DNA of 30,051 bases from IMG/VR virus record IMGVR_UViG_3300049856_000226, positions 1-30,051 of that record. The stretch is one strand, 5' to 3'. This document shows positions 14,571-21,797 of the stretch, in pieces. The DNA comes from a virus. The first letter of the stretch is position 1. Each line of letters begins with the position of its first letter. Both the position numbers and the translations under genes were made by a program. The notes under the pieces were generated by a model that saw only the letters and a list, made by a program, of their open reading frames with translations, had not been told where the DNA came from and did not search any database.

Positions 14571-15127
14571 TAGCTTTCAAACTCTTCCGTGTAGTACGTT
14601 GTGACGTTTTCTAATCCGCCCCACTCGAATTCTTCGGTATAGTAGGGAGTCACGTTTTCCAAGCCATCCCACTCGAATTCTTCCGTATAGTACGAGACTG
14701 CATCGGTATTGGTGACGGCCATCGTCCCCGTGAGACGGGTTGTCAACTCTGCCATCACAAGCACGTCCAGTGGCTTCGTGACTAACAGCCGTTGGGCAAA
14801 CCCGTCTGACTGCCAGCGCACCGAGAACGGCTCCGTTGGTGGGCGCGGGAACGTGATGCGTATCGGCTCTATCGGCCCTTTGATCGGCGGGATCTCGTTC
14901 GGATCAAACTGAACGACAAGGATCAGGTCCGTGCCGCCGATGAGTTTCCCTGGTCTGAACGTCGCATTGGCAATCTGGCTTATGCCCGGCTGTGCTGTTT
15001 GCTGATGCGCCGTTGCCAGCGCGCGCCGGGCAAATGGCCCGAGGCGCCAGTGCACAATATGCGCCGTAAATCCTGACGTAAGGAATTCGACGTTCCCGCC
15101 GATGGACGACAGAGGGATCGTCATCAC
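14570..15127 (-). CDS. second major-tail-protein-like protein with C-terminal repeats
   Basis: A 185-residue protein. Its first about 145 residues align with the major tail protein encoded at 18959-19384: both have LATxHxQTAQPGxxQxxNATF, then PGK(L/I)I, FDPN-x2-PPI, ITxP, and a final LDxx strand. It is thus a paralogue of the tube protein, placed after the tape measure rather than before it. The C-terminus adds a tandem repeat (YYTEEFEWDGLENVT, twice, then YYTEEFES; about 145-185) missing from the other copy. A distal-tail adaptor role is the simplest reading, because tube and distal ring proteins share a fold. ATG at 15127 and ATG at 15124 are both possible; ATGA overlaps the tape measure stop. 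Confidence 0.7.
   Translation of the reverse strand: MMTIPLSSIGGNVEFLTSGFTAHIVHWRLGPFARRALATAHQQTAQPGISQIANATFRPGKLIGGTDLILVVQFDPNEIPPIKGPIEPIRITFPRPPTEPFSVRWQSDGFAQRLLVTKPLDVLVMAELTTRLTGTMAVTNTDAVSYYTEEFEWDGLENVTPYYTEEFEWGGLENVTTYYTEEFES
14573..14692 (-). repeat. 48-bp tandem repeat, 2.5 copies, coding
   Basis: Two complete 48-bp units (14645-14692 and 14597-14644) and a half unit (14573-14596) encode YYTEEFEWDGLENVTP, YYTEEFEWGGLENVTT and YYTEEFES. The copies differ at synonymous and a few amino-acid positions, for example D/G and P/T, so they are not brand-new. The repeat is acidic and aromatic, at the very C-terminus of the tail-protein paralogue. Confidence 0.85.
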
Positions 15128-18100
15128 ATCCCCCGCTGCATACCGCGCAAAAGCCGCGCGCCTTGCGCTTCGATTTCGCCCCGGCTGCGCTGGAAGCTCC
15201 CAGCGTCTTGGGCCTGCACCACCATCAGCGGGCCGTTTACCGTCACACCACCACTGCCGCGTGTGCCGCCTGCGGACGTACTGCGGCCTGCTGCACTCAG
15301 GCTATCGAGCACCGCTTGTGTGGCTGCATGGGGAAGGACCGTGCCATCCGTGCGTGGGAAGATCAATTCCGCGCCACGTTCTCCCGCGAGAAATGGCATA
15401 CCAACGCTAAAATCACCGCCGCTGGCCATGCCTAACGTCGAGCCAAACAGCGCGCCCTCTCCCGCTGTGCCTGCTGCGGACGCAGACGACACGCCTCCGG
15501 AAGCACTGAATGCACTGATTACGAGTTGAATCCCCTGATCAAAAAGGCCCGTCAGGCTTTGCCGTAGCCCCGACGCATCCACCATCATCTGCAGCGCCAT
15601 CCGGCCAAACGCTTGACCGAGCCGAGCCAGGCTGACTTCGCCCCCGGTGGCCATATCAATAAGCGAATCGGTCACGAAATTGGCCACCTGTGAGGCATCC
15701 CGGAGAATAGTATTTTGGCGTTGGAGTGCTACCATTTGATCCGCGATACTTTTCGAGACCTGGTTGCGCGTAAGCTGCTGACGTAACAGCTCTTCATTGG
15801 TCAGTACAAGCTGGTCGCGCTCCTGGGCCATTGCGTCTGCAAGTTGGACGATATTCTGCGCCTGAGCGAGGATTTGCTGCTCTTGCTCCTTTCGAGTCTG
15901 CAGATCGTTCGCCCCTGGCGGGAGCTGTGCCGTGCGCAAGCCTGCCTCGGCAAAGAGTTGTTGCAAAAGGTCTGGTGCAACACGTGTCTCGCGGGTGGAA
16001 ACCATTTGTGCACGCCCCACAGCATGTTGTGCCGCAAACCGTTCAGCCATTGCAACAGGCGGCTCTCGCATCACGCGCCCCAGCTCTTCAAGCATCGGGG
16101 CTTCCTTTTCAGCCAGCAGTGCCGCGCGCTCTTCCCGGAGCGCGCGGTAATGCTCTGCACCATACGGTCCTACACCTTGGAAGCGCATAAGCCCGCGCGG
16201 CTCAGCTTTGGCCATCGCCTCCCCAAGCGCCTCAAAGGCCTGCGCTTCGGCTTCAGTACCAGTGATCATGCGTGCGCGGTCGTCCTGGTTCGTCACGAGC
16301 AGATCATGGAGGCGACGCAAGTCGTTTATTTGCCCCAACACCCCACCTGCGGCCCCACCAACGCCGCCACGTAACTGTGCATAATTTTCCTGCACACGCT
16401 TGAGGAAGTCCTGTGTTTCGGCTGGGAGATGGCTCATTCTGTCCCCGGCTACCCCATTCATCCCGGCGTTATACCCTGCAATCTGCCGCTGGAGGTCCCC
16501 CGGATAGCGCCGTTGTAGGTCACGTATATACATGGAGCCGCCGATAATGCTTTGTTCCGGGTCGTATCGGTTCGGTGTTCCGTAGTCTGCCGCTGTCCCT
16601 GGCATGAGCTGCATCAGCCCTTGCGCGCCGACTTTTGAGGTCGCCTGTGGATTAAAAGCGGACTCTTGCGCCATGAACGCTGCCACCAGCACGGGATCAA
16701 CCCCCACCTGTCCTGCAATCCGTTGAATGCGAGGAATCTGCGCGTGCCACATTTCCTGACTGATGCCCCGGATGGGCACCTGCAGATTGCCTCCCCCGAG
16801 CATAGACACCAGCGGTTGTTTGTCTAGTCGAGCTAAAATGCCTTGCATCTCTAACAGGGCCTTATTAAGCGCTTCAACCTTGTCTTTCTGAATCTCGGTG
16901 CTGTCTGCCCCTAAGAGCTGTCGCCTATCGAGGGTGGCAAGGGCGCTGGTGACGCCAGAGATGCGTTGCGCCAGTTCGGCCTGAAGCATGGCGGCTTCTT
17001 CCAGCGCTTTCGGGCCAGTTACGCCCGGACTTGCTTGTGCCGCTTGTTGAGCGTTCTGTTGGGAGATTTCCCCGATTTTCCTCAGTGATTCATATTGGAC
17101 GCTATAGAGATAATTGAGCCGCTCAAGATCGTCTTGAAGTTCTTTTTGGAGTGCCTGCATCGTGGCAGACCCAGCAGCACCCGGCAGAGCCGTTATAGAG
17201 GCGAGTTGTTCGGCAATCCGTGCGCGTTCTGCCACAGTCGCCGCTAAGGCTGCTACGGCGGGATTCCCAGTAATTGCAGCGCCAGGAAACTGCTTCTGTA
17301 AGGCTGTAGCCTCAGCAAGGGGCGCCTGGGGACCAACGCCAAGCGCCCGCTGGGCATCGCCTACGAGGAGTTTTCCGCCCTTCGCGGCATCTGCCATCCT
17401 ATCAAGCACCCAGCGCGTTGTGGCTGAGGCTCCAAACGTATCGAGCGCTTCATTAAGTTCTGTCACCGAGTTTTTCAGGCCCGCCCACGACTTCGCCAGA
17501 CTCGTGACGCCCTCAGAGCCCTTTCGCCCTATTTCGTCGTACATCTGCTGCGCGATTTTGGCCAGGTCGCTCGTCATGAGCTGCCCGGCTTCCCGCATGT
17601 TCACGAACTCGTGCGTGGTAATCCCGAGCGCCCGCGCCGAAATCCCCAGCGCGCCAGGAAAGCGCTCCGCAATCTGGTTAAAATCCTGAGCGAGCAGTTT
17701 GCCTTTGCTCATCGCTTGCTGGAACGCTAGAAACACGCCATCTGTTTCGGCACTCGTTTTCCCCAGCGCCGACATGGAGGCCGTGACGTTCTTAAACATC
17801 TGATCGGCGGCTCGACCTTCCAGGACGGTGCCCTTACTGGCCGCAGCTATTTGAATATAGGATTGCTGGAGGGCGCCAAACTCTTGCCCAAGCTGCCGCG
17901 CCGTCTGCCGTACAAAGGCGAGCGATTCTGCCCCCGCTTCCGCGCTGCCTTTGAGATTGGTAAACATGCGCTGCGTCTGCTGGAGGGCATCGCCGGCCAC
18001 CACGACCGCGGTAATCCCGCGCCGCAGCAGCTCTATCGTCGCTATGCCACCGACCAGGCCAGCAAGCGCTGTGCCTAGGCCGCTAATCGTGCCCTGCACC

Positions 18101-18213
18101 TGGGTAACGCTGGCGCGCACGTCCTGCATGCCACGTCGAGCACGCTGCATGCCCGCGTCAAAATCCTGCGTCTGTGCCTGCAAGCTGACAGAAAGTGACC
18201 CCACAAGCGCCAT
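15124..18213 (-). CDS. tail tape measure protein with lytic transglycosylase domain
   Basis: A 1029-residue protein that sets tail length. Residues 1-55 are helical; about 75-260 match the tape-measure N-terminal domain (LQQSYIQIAAASKG, QAMSKGKLLAQDFNQIAERF). A long helical section (about 300-470) precedes an SLT-type transglycosylase (about 485-600) with catalytic E517 in AFMAQESAFNP, GLMQLMP (532-538) and AGYNAG (579-584). Further coiled coil (about 730-840) leads to ASGGDFSVGMPFLAGERGAE and LIFPRTDGTV near the C-terminus, usual for this family. The enzyme domain probably opens the cell wall during injection. The start overlaps the stop of T (TAATG). Confidence 0.93.
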   Translation of the reverse strand: MALVGSLSVSLQAQTQDFDAGMQRARRGMQDVRASVTQVQGTISGLGTALAGLVGGIATIELLRRGITAVVVAGDALQQTQRMFTNLKGSAEAGAESLAFVRQTARQLGQEFGALQQSYIQIAAASKGTVLEGRAADQMFKNVTASMSALGKTSAETDGVFLAFQQAMSKGKLLAQDFNQIAERFPGALGISARALGITTHEFVNMREAGQLMTSDLAKIAQQMYDEIGRKGSEGVTSLAKSWAGLKNSVTELNEALDTFGASATTRWVLDRMADAAKGGKLLVGDAQRALGVGPQAPLAEATALQKQFPGAAITGNPAVAALAATVAERARIAEQLASITALPGAAGSATMQALQKELQDDLERLNYLYSVQYESLRKIGEISQQNAQQAAQASPGVTGPKALEEAAMLQAELAQRISGVTSALATLDRRQLLGADSTEIQKDKVEALNKALLEMQGILARLDKQPLVSMLGGGNLQVPIRGISQEMWHAQIPRIQRIAGQVGVDPVLVAAFMAQESAFNPQATSKVGAQGLMQLMPGTAADYGTPNRYDPEQSIIGGSMYIRDLQRRYPGDLQRQIAGYNAGMNGVAGDRMSHLPAETQDFLKRVQENYAQLRGGVGGAAGGVLGQINDLRRLHDLLVTNQDDRARMITGTEAEAQAFEALGEAMAKAEPRGLMRFQGVGPYGAEHYRALREERAALLAEKEAPMLEELGRVMREPPVAMAERFAAQHAVGRAQMVSTRETRVAPDLLQQLFAEAGLRTAQLPPGANDLQTRKEQEQQILAQAQNIVQLADAMAQERDQLVLTNEELLRQQLTRNQVSKSIADQMVALQRQNTILRDASQVANFVTDSLIDMATGGEVSLARLGQAFGRMALQMMVDASGLRQSLTGLFDQGIQLVISAFSASGGVSSASAAGTAGEGALFGSTLGMASGGDFSVGMPFLAGERGAELIFPRTDGTVLPHAATQAVLDSLSAAGRSTSAGGTRGSGGVTVNGPLMVVQAQDAGSFQRSRGEIEAQGARLLRGMQRGM

Positions 18214-18506
18214 TAGTTCAGTGCTCCTGACGTGCGGAGAAAGAGGCCCATGATAGCCTTGGCTTGTTCAGGGGTTTGCTGGGGGCGTGCGGGCGCGTGG
18301 GGCAAAAAGTCTCTGATCCCGTAGGAGCGGCTCGGTTTGCCGCCACCGAGACGAACGATGAGGCTCATGATGTTGGCAAGGAGTGTCGCTACTGTTGCCA
18401 TACGGACATCCTCCCGGTGTTCGCCCCAGGGCTCGTGTTCAAAGAGGGCCATCCACTCATGCAGTTCGCGCCGATCCACTTCCTGCTGGCACCGGCGTAC
18501 TGACAT
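18213..18506 (-). CDS. tail assembly chaperone T part, likely made as G-T fusion
   Basis: Reading-frame segment of 97 residues with the T-type chaperone sequence MSVRRCQQEVDRRELHEWMA, FEHEPWGEHRED and VATLLANIMSLIV. The -1 frame is open upstream of this ATG back to the frameshift site and reads RRPERRFWFRLAAHLGM, which continues the same domain. The true product is therefore probably G-T (about 245 residues, 18949 to 18213 with a -1 slip) rather than a free T. Such fusions recruit tape measure to the growing tail and are absent from the finished virion. Stop overlaps the tape measure ATG. Confidence 0.8.
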   Translation of the reverse strand: MSVRRCQQEVDRRELHEWMALFEHEPWGEHREDVRMATVATLLANIMSLIVRLGGGKPSRSYGIRDFLPHAPARPQQTPEQAKAIMGLFLRTSGALN

Positions 18507-18520
18507 CCCGAGGTGTGCGG

Positions 18521-18949
18521 CTAGGCGGAACCAGAAACGACGCTCAGGACGCCGTTGGAGTTTTTTTCGGCATCTTCCAGTACCGTCGCTACTTGCTGAT
18601 CGAGTCCGTTGACTCGACGCACCTGCACGGCTATCTCATTGAGCACTTTATGCTCTAAGTTGCCCAGCGCGTCAAGCTGTTCTGGTGTCGTACACAACAG
18701 ATGCCCGGCCTCATCACAAAGCGAGAGTGCGACCAGGCGAATCGTGTAGCGCTTAATCCAGAAGCGTCTATCTTCCTGGGGCTGCCCGTCATAGGATTCG
18801 ATCAAGCGGCCTTCAAGAAGCATCTCCTCAAGTTGGTCTTGCGCTGTCCCGGAAAACACACGCAAGCACACCGAGTCATGCAGGCTCTCGATGTGCACGT
18901 GCTCTAGCGTGACGGGCAAGGTCACAAGTTGATCAAATGATGTAATCAT
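18521..18949 (-). CDS. tail assembly chaperone G
   Basis: A 142-residue protein in the position of lambda G, directly between major tail protein and tape measure. It has mixed strands and helices (LPVTLEHVHIESL, LEEMLLEGRLIES, YTIRLVALSLCDE) and a C-terminal helix (ALGNLEHKVLNEIAVQVRRV) leading into the slippery site. It binds the tape measure during tail assembly. GAGGG is immediately upstream of the ATG. Most ribosomes would stop at 18521; a minority would slip at the site listed separately to make G-T. Identification is by position, size and frameshift rather than by a strong motif. Confidence 0.8.
   Translation of the reverse strand: MITSFDQLVTLPVTLEHVHIESLHDSVCLRVFSGTAQDQLEEMLLEGRLIESYDGQPQEDRRFWIKRYTIRLVALSLCDEAGHLLCTTPEQLDALGNLEHKVLNEIAVQVRRVNGLDQQVATVLEDAEKNSNGVLSVVSGSA
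18560..18566 (-). other. programmed -1 frameshift site A AAA AAC
   Basis: On the minus strand the zero-frame codons GAA AAA AAC (18568-18560) contain the canonical slippery heptamer A AAA AAC. The -1 frame is open from here through the T segment (stop 18213). T is offset by -1 from G, as lambda-type G/GT requires. The zero frame stops at 18521. The slip would give a fusion of about 130 + 115 residues. Downstream secondary structure was not computed. Confidence 0.85.
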
Positions 18950-18958
18950 AGTCCCTCG

Positions 18959-19384
18959 TTACGATTCCGCCGTGCGTGTCCATGCGCCTGCCACTTTGAG
19001 CATGAATGAGCATGTCTGCACGGTATCAAGCGCGCCGGTGACAGAATAGTTCTCCATGAACCCAAGGCCCGACCAGGTGCCTGCCACCGAGCTACCGTCT
19101 GCTTTCGGCCAGGTAATCGTAATCGTTTCTGCCGTTTGCGCGATAGGCGGGGCATCGTTGGGGTCAAAATGTCCCTCAATCTGCAGCCCACCGCCGTCAA
19201 TGATTTTACCAGGGATAAACGTCGCATTATTGAGTTGTCCCGCGCCAGGCTGTGCCGTCTGCATGTGGGACGTTGCAAGGGCGGGACGGGAAATCCCCTG
19301 AACGCCAATGTTCGTGACATTGGTGGAAAACCCACTGGTGCCAAACGTCATCGCAAACAAATAGGCAACACGGGCCGTGGTCAT
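18959..19384 (-). CDS. major tail (tube) protein
   Basis: A 141-residue beta-rich protein just upstream of the chaperones, which is the normal place of the major tail tube protein. Its pattern is N-terminal GFSTNVTNI, SRPALATSHMQTAQPG, NNATFIPGKIIDGGGLQIEG, FDPNDAPPI, ITITWPK and C-terminal LDTVQTCSFMLKVAGAW, all beta. It has a related second copy at 14570-15127, which argues that the gene was duplicated. GGAGG is well spaced from the ATG at 19384. The name rests on position and fold; direct family recognition is weaker. Confidence 0.78.
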   Translation of the reverse strand: MTTARVAYLFAMTFGTSGFSTNVTNIGVQGISRPALATSHMQTAQPGAGQLNNATFIPGKIIDGGGLQIEGHFDPNDAPPIAQTAETITITWPKADGSSVAGTWSGLGFMENYSVTGALDTVQTCSFMLKVAGAWTRTAES

Positions 19385-19394
19385 AGGACACCTC

Positions 19395-19814
19395 CTACGT
19401 TAGGGCAGGCTGGGGCTCAACGGCCCAGATATCGACATCGGTACTCACGACATAATCGACGTTCTCGCTACCATCCTCGCGGGGCTCGGTATCGACGGAA
19501 CGCCGATCAATAATGGCCCGGAAGATGACGGTCGCTCCTGACGTATCCCGCCACACTTGCAAAGCTCGACGCACAATAGCCCCCAGCTCCCGCGCTTGCT
19601 GGTGCGTGTGGGCGTAAAGATTGAGCTGATAGGACGCTCGAAACACGTTTTCCACGCCCTGGAAGTGCGGCACCTCCAGATAGGCAATCTCGTTATACAC
19701 GAGGTACGGCATGGCTGCCCCGTTGGGCGCTAGTAAGGGATAGATGCGCGTGCCCACCACGCCCAACGTTGGGATACTCACGAGATAGGCGCGTAGCGCG
19801 GTATCCAGGCTCAT
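19395..19814 (-). CDS. DUF3168-like tail completion protein
   Basis: A 139-residue protein with the DUF3168 pattern: IPTLGVVGTRIYPLLAPNGA near the start, PYLVYNEIAY, ASYQLNLYAHTHQQARELGA and the closing strand YVVSTDVDIWA. This family (SPP1 gp17-type) closes the tail where it joins the head. It lies between the gp10-like gene and the major tail protein, as usual. A weak AGGGG is upstream. Confidence 0.87.
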   Translation of the reverse strand: MSLDTALRAYLVSIPTLGVVGTRIYPLLAPNGAAMPYLVYNEIAYLEVPHFQGVENVFRASYQLNLYAHTHQQARELGAIVRRALQVWRDTSGATVIFRAIIDRRSVDTEPREDGSENVDYVVSTDVDIWAVEPQPALT

Positions 19815-19817
19815 GGA

Positions 19818-20387
19818 TTACCCCTGTCGCAGGTTCTCACGGGCAATGCCTGCCCGGATAGATGCCTGTAATTGATTGAGCACTTCCAGCTCTCGACTCT
19901 TGAGGGCAGGGCGTAAAAACGGGTGTGGTGGCGTACGTCTCGATCCAAGCTCTCGCTGGGTCAGTGCCCGTGCATTGGCCCGTGCCCGTCCGTGGCCTGG
20001 GGCGGCATGGCCTTTTTCCACATGCGCCGGGTAGTAATAGCGGTCTGCTGCGTCAATGCCCAGTTCCGCCCGTGTGCCGGTGATGACACGGTAGCCCACC
20101 CGGCCTGTTTTGCGCTTCAGGGCCACCACGTGCAGATGATTACGCAGTCTGGCAATATGTTTCAAGGTAAACCGTCTCGCCTCCCGTTCTCGCCGTTTAT
20201 TCCCACGCTGCCCAGGAAAGAGCTTTGTGCGTGGGGCACTGATGTTCTGCTGCGCGGCTCGTAGCACGCCCGTCGCAGCCTGGCGGAACGCGCTAGCAAG
20301 CACTTTACGTTCAAGACGGTCAGTAAGCCCTGCCAACGTTTTCTCTAGCTCTGTATCACCCAAAAGCTTTATATCAAATCGTCCCAT
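19818..20387 (-). CDS. HK97 gp10-like head-tail/tail completion protein
   Basis: A 189-residue protein of the HK97 gp10 family: DTELEKTLAGLTDRLERKVL at the N-terminus, a very basic middle (PGQRGNKRREREARRFTLK), YYPAHVEKGHAAPGHG, and RTPPHPFLRPALKSRELE near the end. The VEKGH and PHPFLRPA elements are typical. It is slightly long because of the basic insert. Its start overlaps the end of the gene before it by 14 bases. It helps join tail to head. Confidence 0.85.
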   Translation of the reverse strand: MGRFDIKLLGDTELEKTLAGLTDRLERKVLASAFRQAATGVLRAAQQNISAPRTKLFPGQRGNKRREREARRFTLKHIARLRNHLHVVALKRKTGRVGYRVITGTRAELGIDAADRYYYPAHVEKGHAAPGHGRARANARALTQRELGSRRTPPHPFLRPALKSRELEVLNQLQASIRAGIARENLRQG

Positions 20388-20715
20388 GATGCCATCGCTC
20401 CCTCGTCATCACCCCTTCTACACGATAGGAGCACGCATTTTGCTCACATGCACACACATGGAGAGGGTCACACAAAATAATGGCATATCTCTTTAAGATA
20501 TGCATTTCTCTCACATAGCGAAGGGGTATCCCATCCACGGCAAACCGCCACTCTGGCCCTGTTTCAGACCACAAATAACTGGTATGCCCTTCACCATCAG
20601 GGGATGAAGCCAGGTCCAGGGACGGATCACATGATGCACAACGACAACGATGTTGCAGGGAGTGTTCCATCCATGGCAATGTACTAGACTCGTATTCCGT
20701 GACTGGGGCTTCCAT
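20374..20715 (-). CDS. small Cys-rich protein, unknown
   Basis: A 113-residue protein with a Cys pair CRCASC (about 24-29) and a second Cys group DPLHVCACEQNAC (about 83-95), which may bind one zinc ion, flanking a beta segment (EWRFAVDGIPLRYVREMHI). GAGGGAGA is upstream of the ATG. It is more AT-rich than its neighbours and contains a perfect 8-bp hairpin (20483-20490/20496-20503). Together with the + strand ORF next to it, it breaks the usual order of head completion genes and could be a moron. No family named. Confidence 0.6.
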   Translation of the reverse strand: MEAPVTEYESSTLPWMEHSLQHRCRCASCDPSLDLASSPDGEGHTSYLWSETGPEWRFAVDGIPLRYVREMHILKRYAIILCDPLHVCACEQNACSYRVEGVMTRERWHHGTI

Positions 20716-20753
20716 GTCGCCGTCTCCCTCTCTCGTGTTGAAAGGGTCTCTCT

Positions 20754-21083
20754 ATGAGTGATCGCATTGCCTGCCTCGCGTTTATTCCGGCATCACTAGA
20801 ACCGTGGGGCTGGGCTGATGGTATATTGCATCCTGGCTCGACACTGCACGAGCTGGAGGCTGTCGCTGCTACATGTGCCTGGCAATCTCCGCTCAAAATC
20901 TCGGTTGCAAACATGAACCGCCTTCCATTTGCGCTGATCGCTCTCCAAGCACTCTGGGAAAGAGAGTATTCCTATGAAGAGAGAAACTATACAATCCGCG
21001 AGGACGCGCGAGCCTCGCCCACAGATTCCAGCATTACGGGACAACCTGCCCAGACACAAACGGGCCACCAGAGGGCATCGTGA
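20754..21083 (+). CDS. oppositely oriented ORF in the late operon, moron candidate
   Basis: A 109-residue ORF on the + strand with AAAGGG seven bases before its ATG, in the only real gap (20716-21033) of the minus-strand late operon. The first about 70 residues read like a real protein (IACLAFIPASLEPWGWADG, LHELEAVAATCAW, PFALIALQALWE); the last about 30 residues are polar and overlap the 3' end of the minus-strand cement-like gene by 50 bases. The composition is more AT-rich than the surroundings. I found no clear promoter. A minus-strand alternative (20684-20914) looks less natural. It could be a moron or a false ORF. Confidence 0.4.
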   Translation: MSDRIACLAFIPASLEPWGWADGILHPGSTLHELEAVAATCAWQSPLKISVANMNRLPFALIALQALWEREYSYEERNYTIREDARASPTDSSITGQPAQTQTGHQRAS

Positions 21084-21459
21084 GCTTATTCCCCGTCGTC
21101 CCCACTCCGACAATCGTTGCATAGTAGCCTGTTGCCAAGTCTGCTGCCGGAGCAATGCCGCCTGCAGTGGCACTTTGAATATAGATCGTTCCCACCGCGG
21201 GTGCGGCACCAGCACCCAGTGTGGGCGTTCCCCGCCGTTGGACGGCTAGCGGTTGCCCCGTCAGTGCAGCATGCAAGGCAATCCCCATCGTCACCGCCGT
21301 GAGGGCACTGGCGTTGGCATCAGCCAGCTTAATCAAGTTCGTGCTGGTATCAAGGTAGACCGTCTGCCCAGCAGTCACCGTGGCTCCAGATGTCCCGCGA
21401 AAAATATCCCCAGTCGTATCGGGCAACACCTGCGAGGCAGTAATGGTAAGATCAGCCAT
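21034..21459 (-). CDS. capsid decoration/cement-like structural protein
   Basis: A 141-residue Ala/Thr/Gly-rich beta protein: MADLTITASQVLPDTTGDI, GATVTAGQTVYLDTSTNLIK, LADANAS, GIALHAALTGQPLAVQRRGT, IYIQSATAGGIAPAADLATG and YYATIVGVGTTGNKL. This order of GATVTAGQ, LAD, GIAL.A..GQPLAV and AGGI.P..DL.TG is that of small phage head proteins thought to decorate or cement the capsid. AGGAGG is well placed before the ATG. It lies in the head-completion block. Confidence 0.72.
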   Translation of the reverse strand: MADLTITASQVLPDTTGDIFRGTSGATVTAGQTVYLDTSTNLIKLADANASALTAVTMGIALHAALTGQPLAVQRRGTPTLGAGAAPAVGTIYIQSATAGGIAPAADLATGYYATIVGVGTTGNKLTMPSGGPFVSGQVVP

Positions 21460-21471
21460 AGTTGCACCCTC

Positions 21472-21795
21472 CTAGAGAGCTGGTATAGTCTCTATCGCCA
21501 AGATATTCAGTTCTATCCCGCGCTCCGCAGGATCAAGCACACTACTGGGATACAAAAGCCGCGTTCCGAAGCGGAGTCGATAGCTCGGGGGCAAGGCGCG
21601 CCCGCGCATGGTGACGCGGTGCGTCAGATTGGCATTGATCGACGCGGCTAACTCTTTTTCACGCATGTTCAGCGGCTCAATGCTGGCCCATACAGTGTCT
21701 CCCGCCACCCACGTCTCCACAGCACCTCCGTCATCAGCCATACTCTGGGCGGGTGCTTCAATAATCACGCGGTGCCGAAGTCTTCCTGCGCGCAT
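21472..21795 (-). CDS. phage head-tail adaptor (head closure)
   Basis: A 107-residue protein of the Phage_H_T_join family: MRAGRLRHRVIIEAPAQSMA, VETWVAGDTVWASIEPLNMRE, INANLTHRVTMRGR, YRLRFGTRLLYPSSVLDPAE, and GIELNILAIE at the end. It is a typical length and follows the connector gene by two bases. It forms the ring closing the head below the connector. Confidence 0.9.
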   Translation of the reverse strand: MRAGRLRHRVIIEAPAQSMADDGGAVETWVAGDTVWASIEPLNMREKELAASINANLTHRVTMRGRALPPSYRLRFGTRLLYPSSVLDPAERGIELNILAIETIPAL

Positions 21796-21797
21796 AG

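Noticed and set aside
20684-20914. Minus-strand ORF (76 codons) in the late-operon gap
   Set aside because: Ser/Arg/His-rich translation and overlap with the start of the Cys-rich gene; less natural than the + strand ORF.
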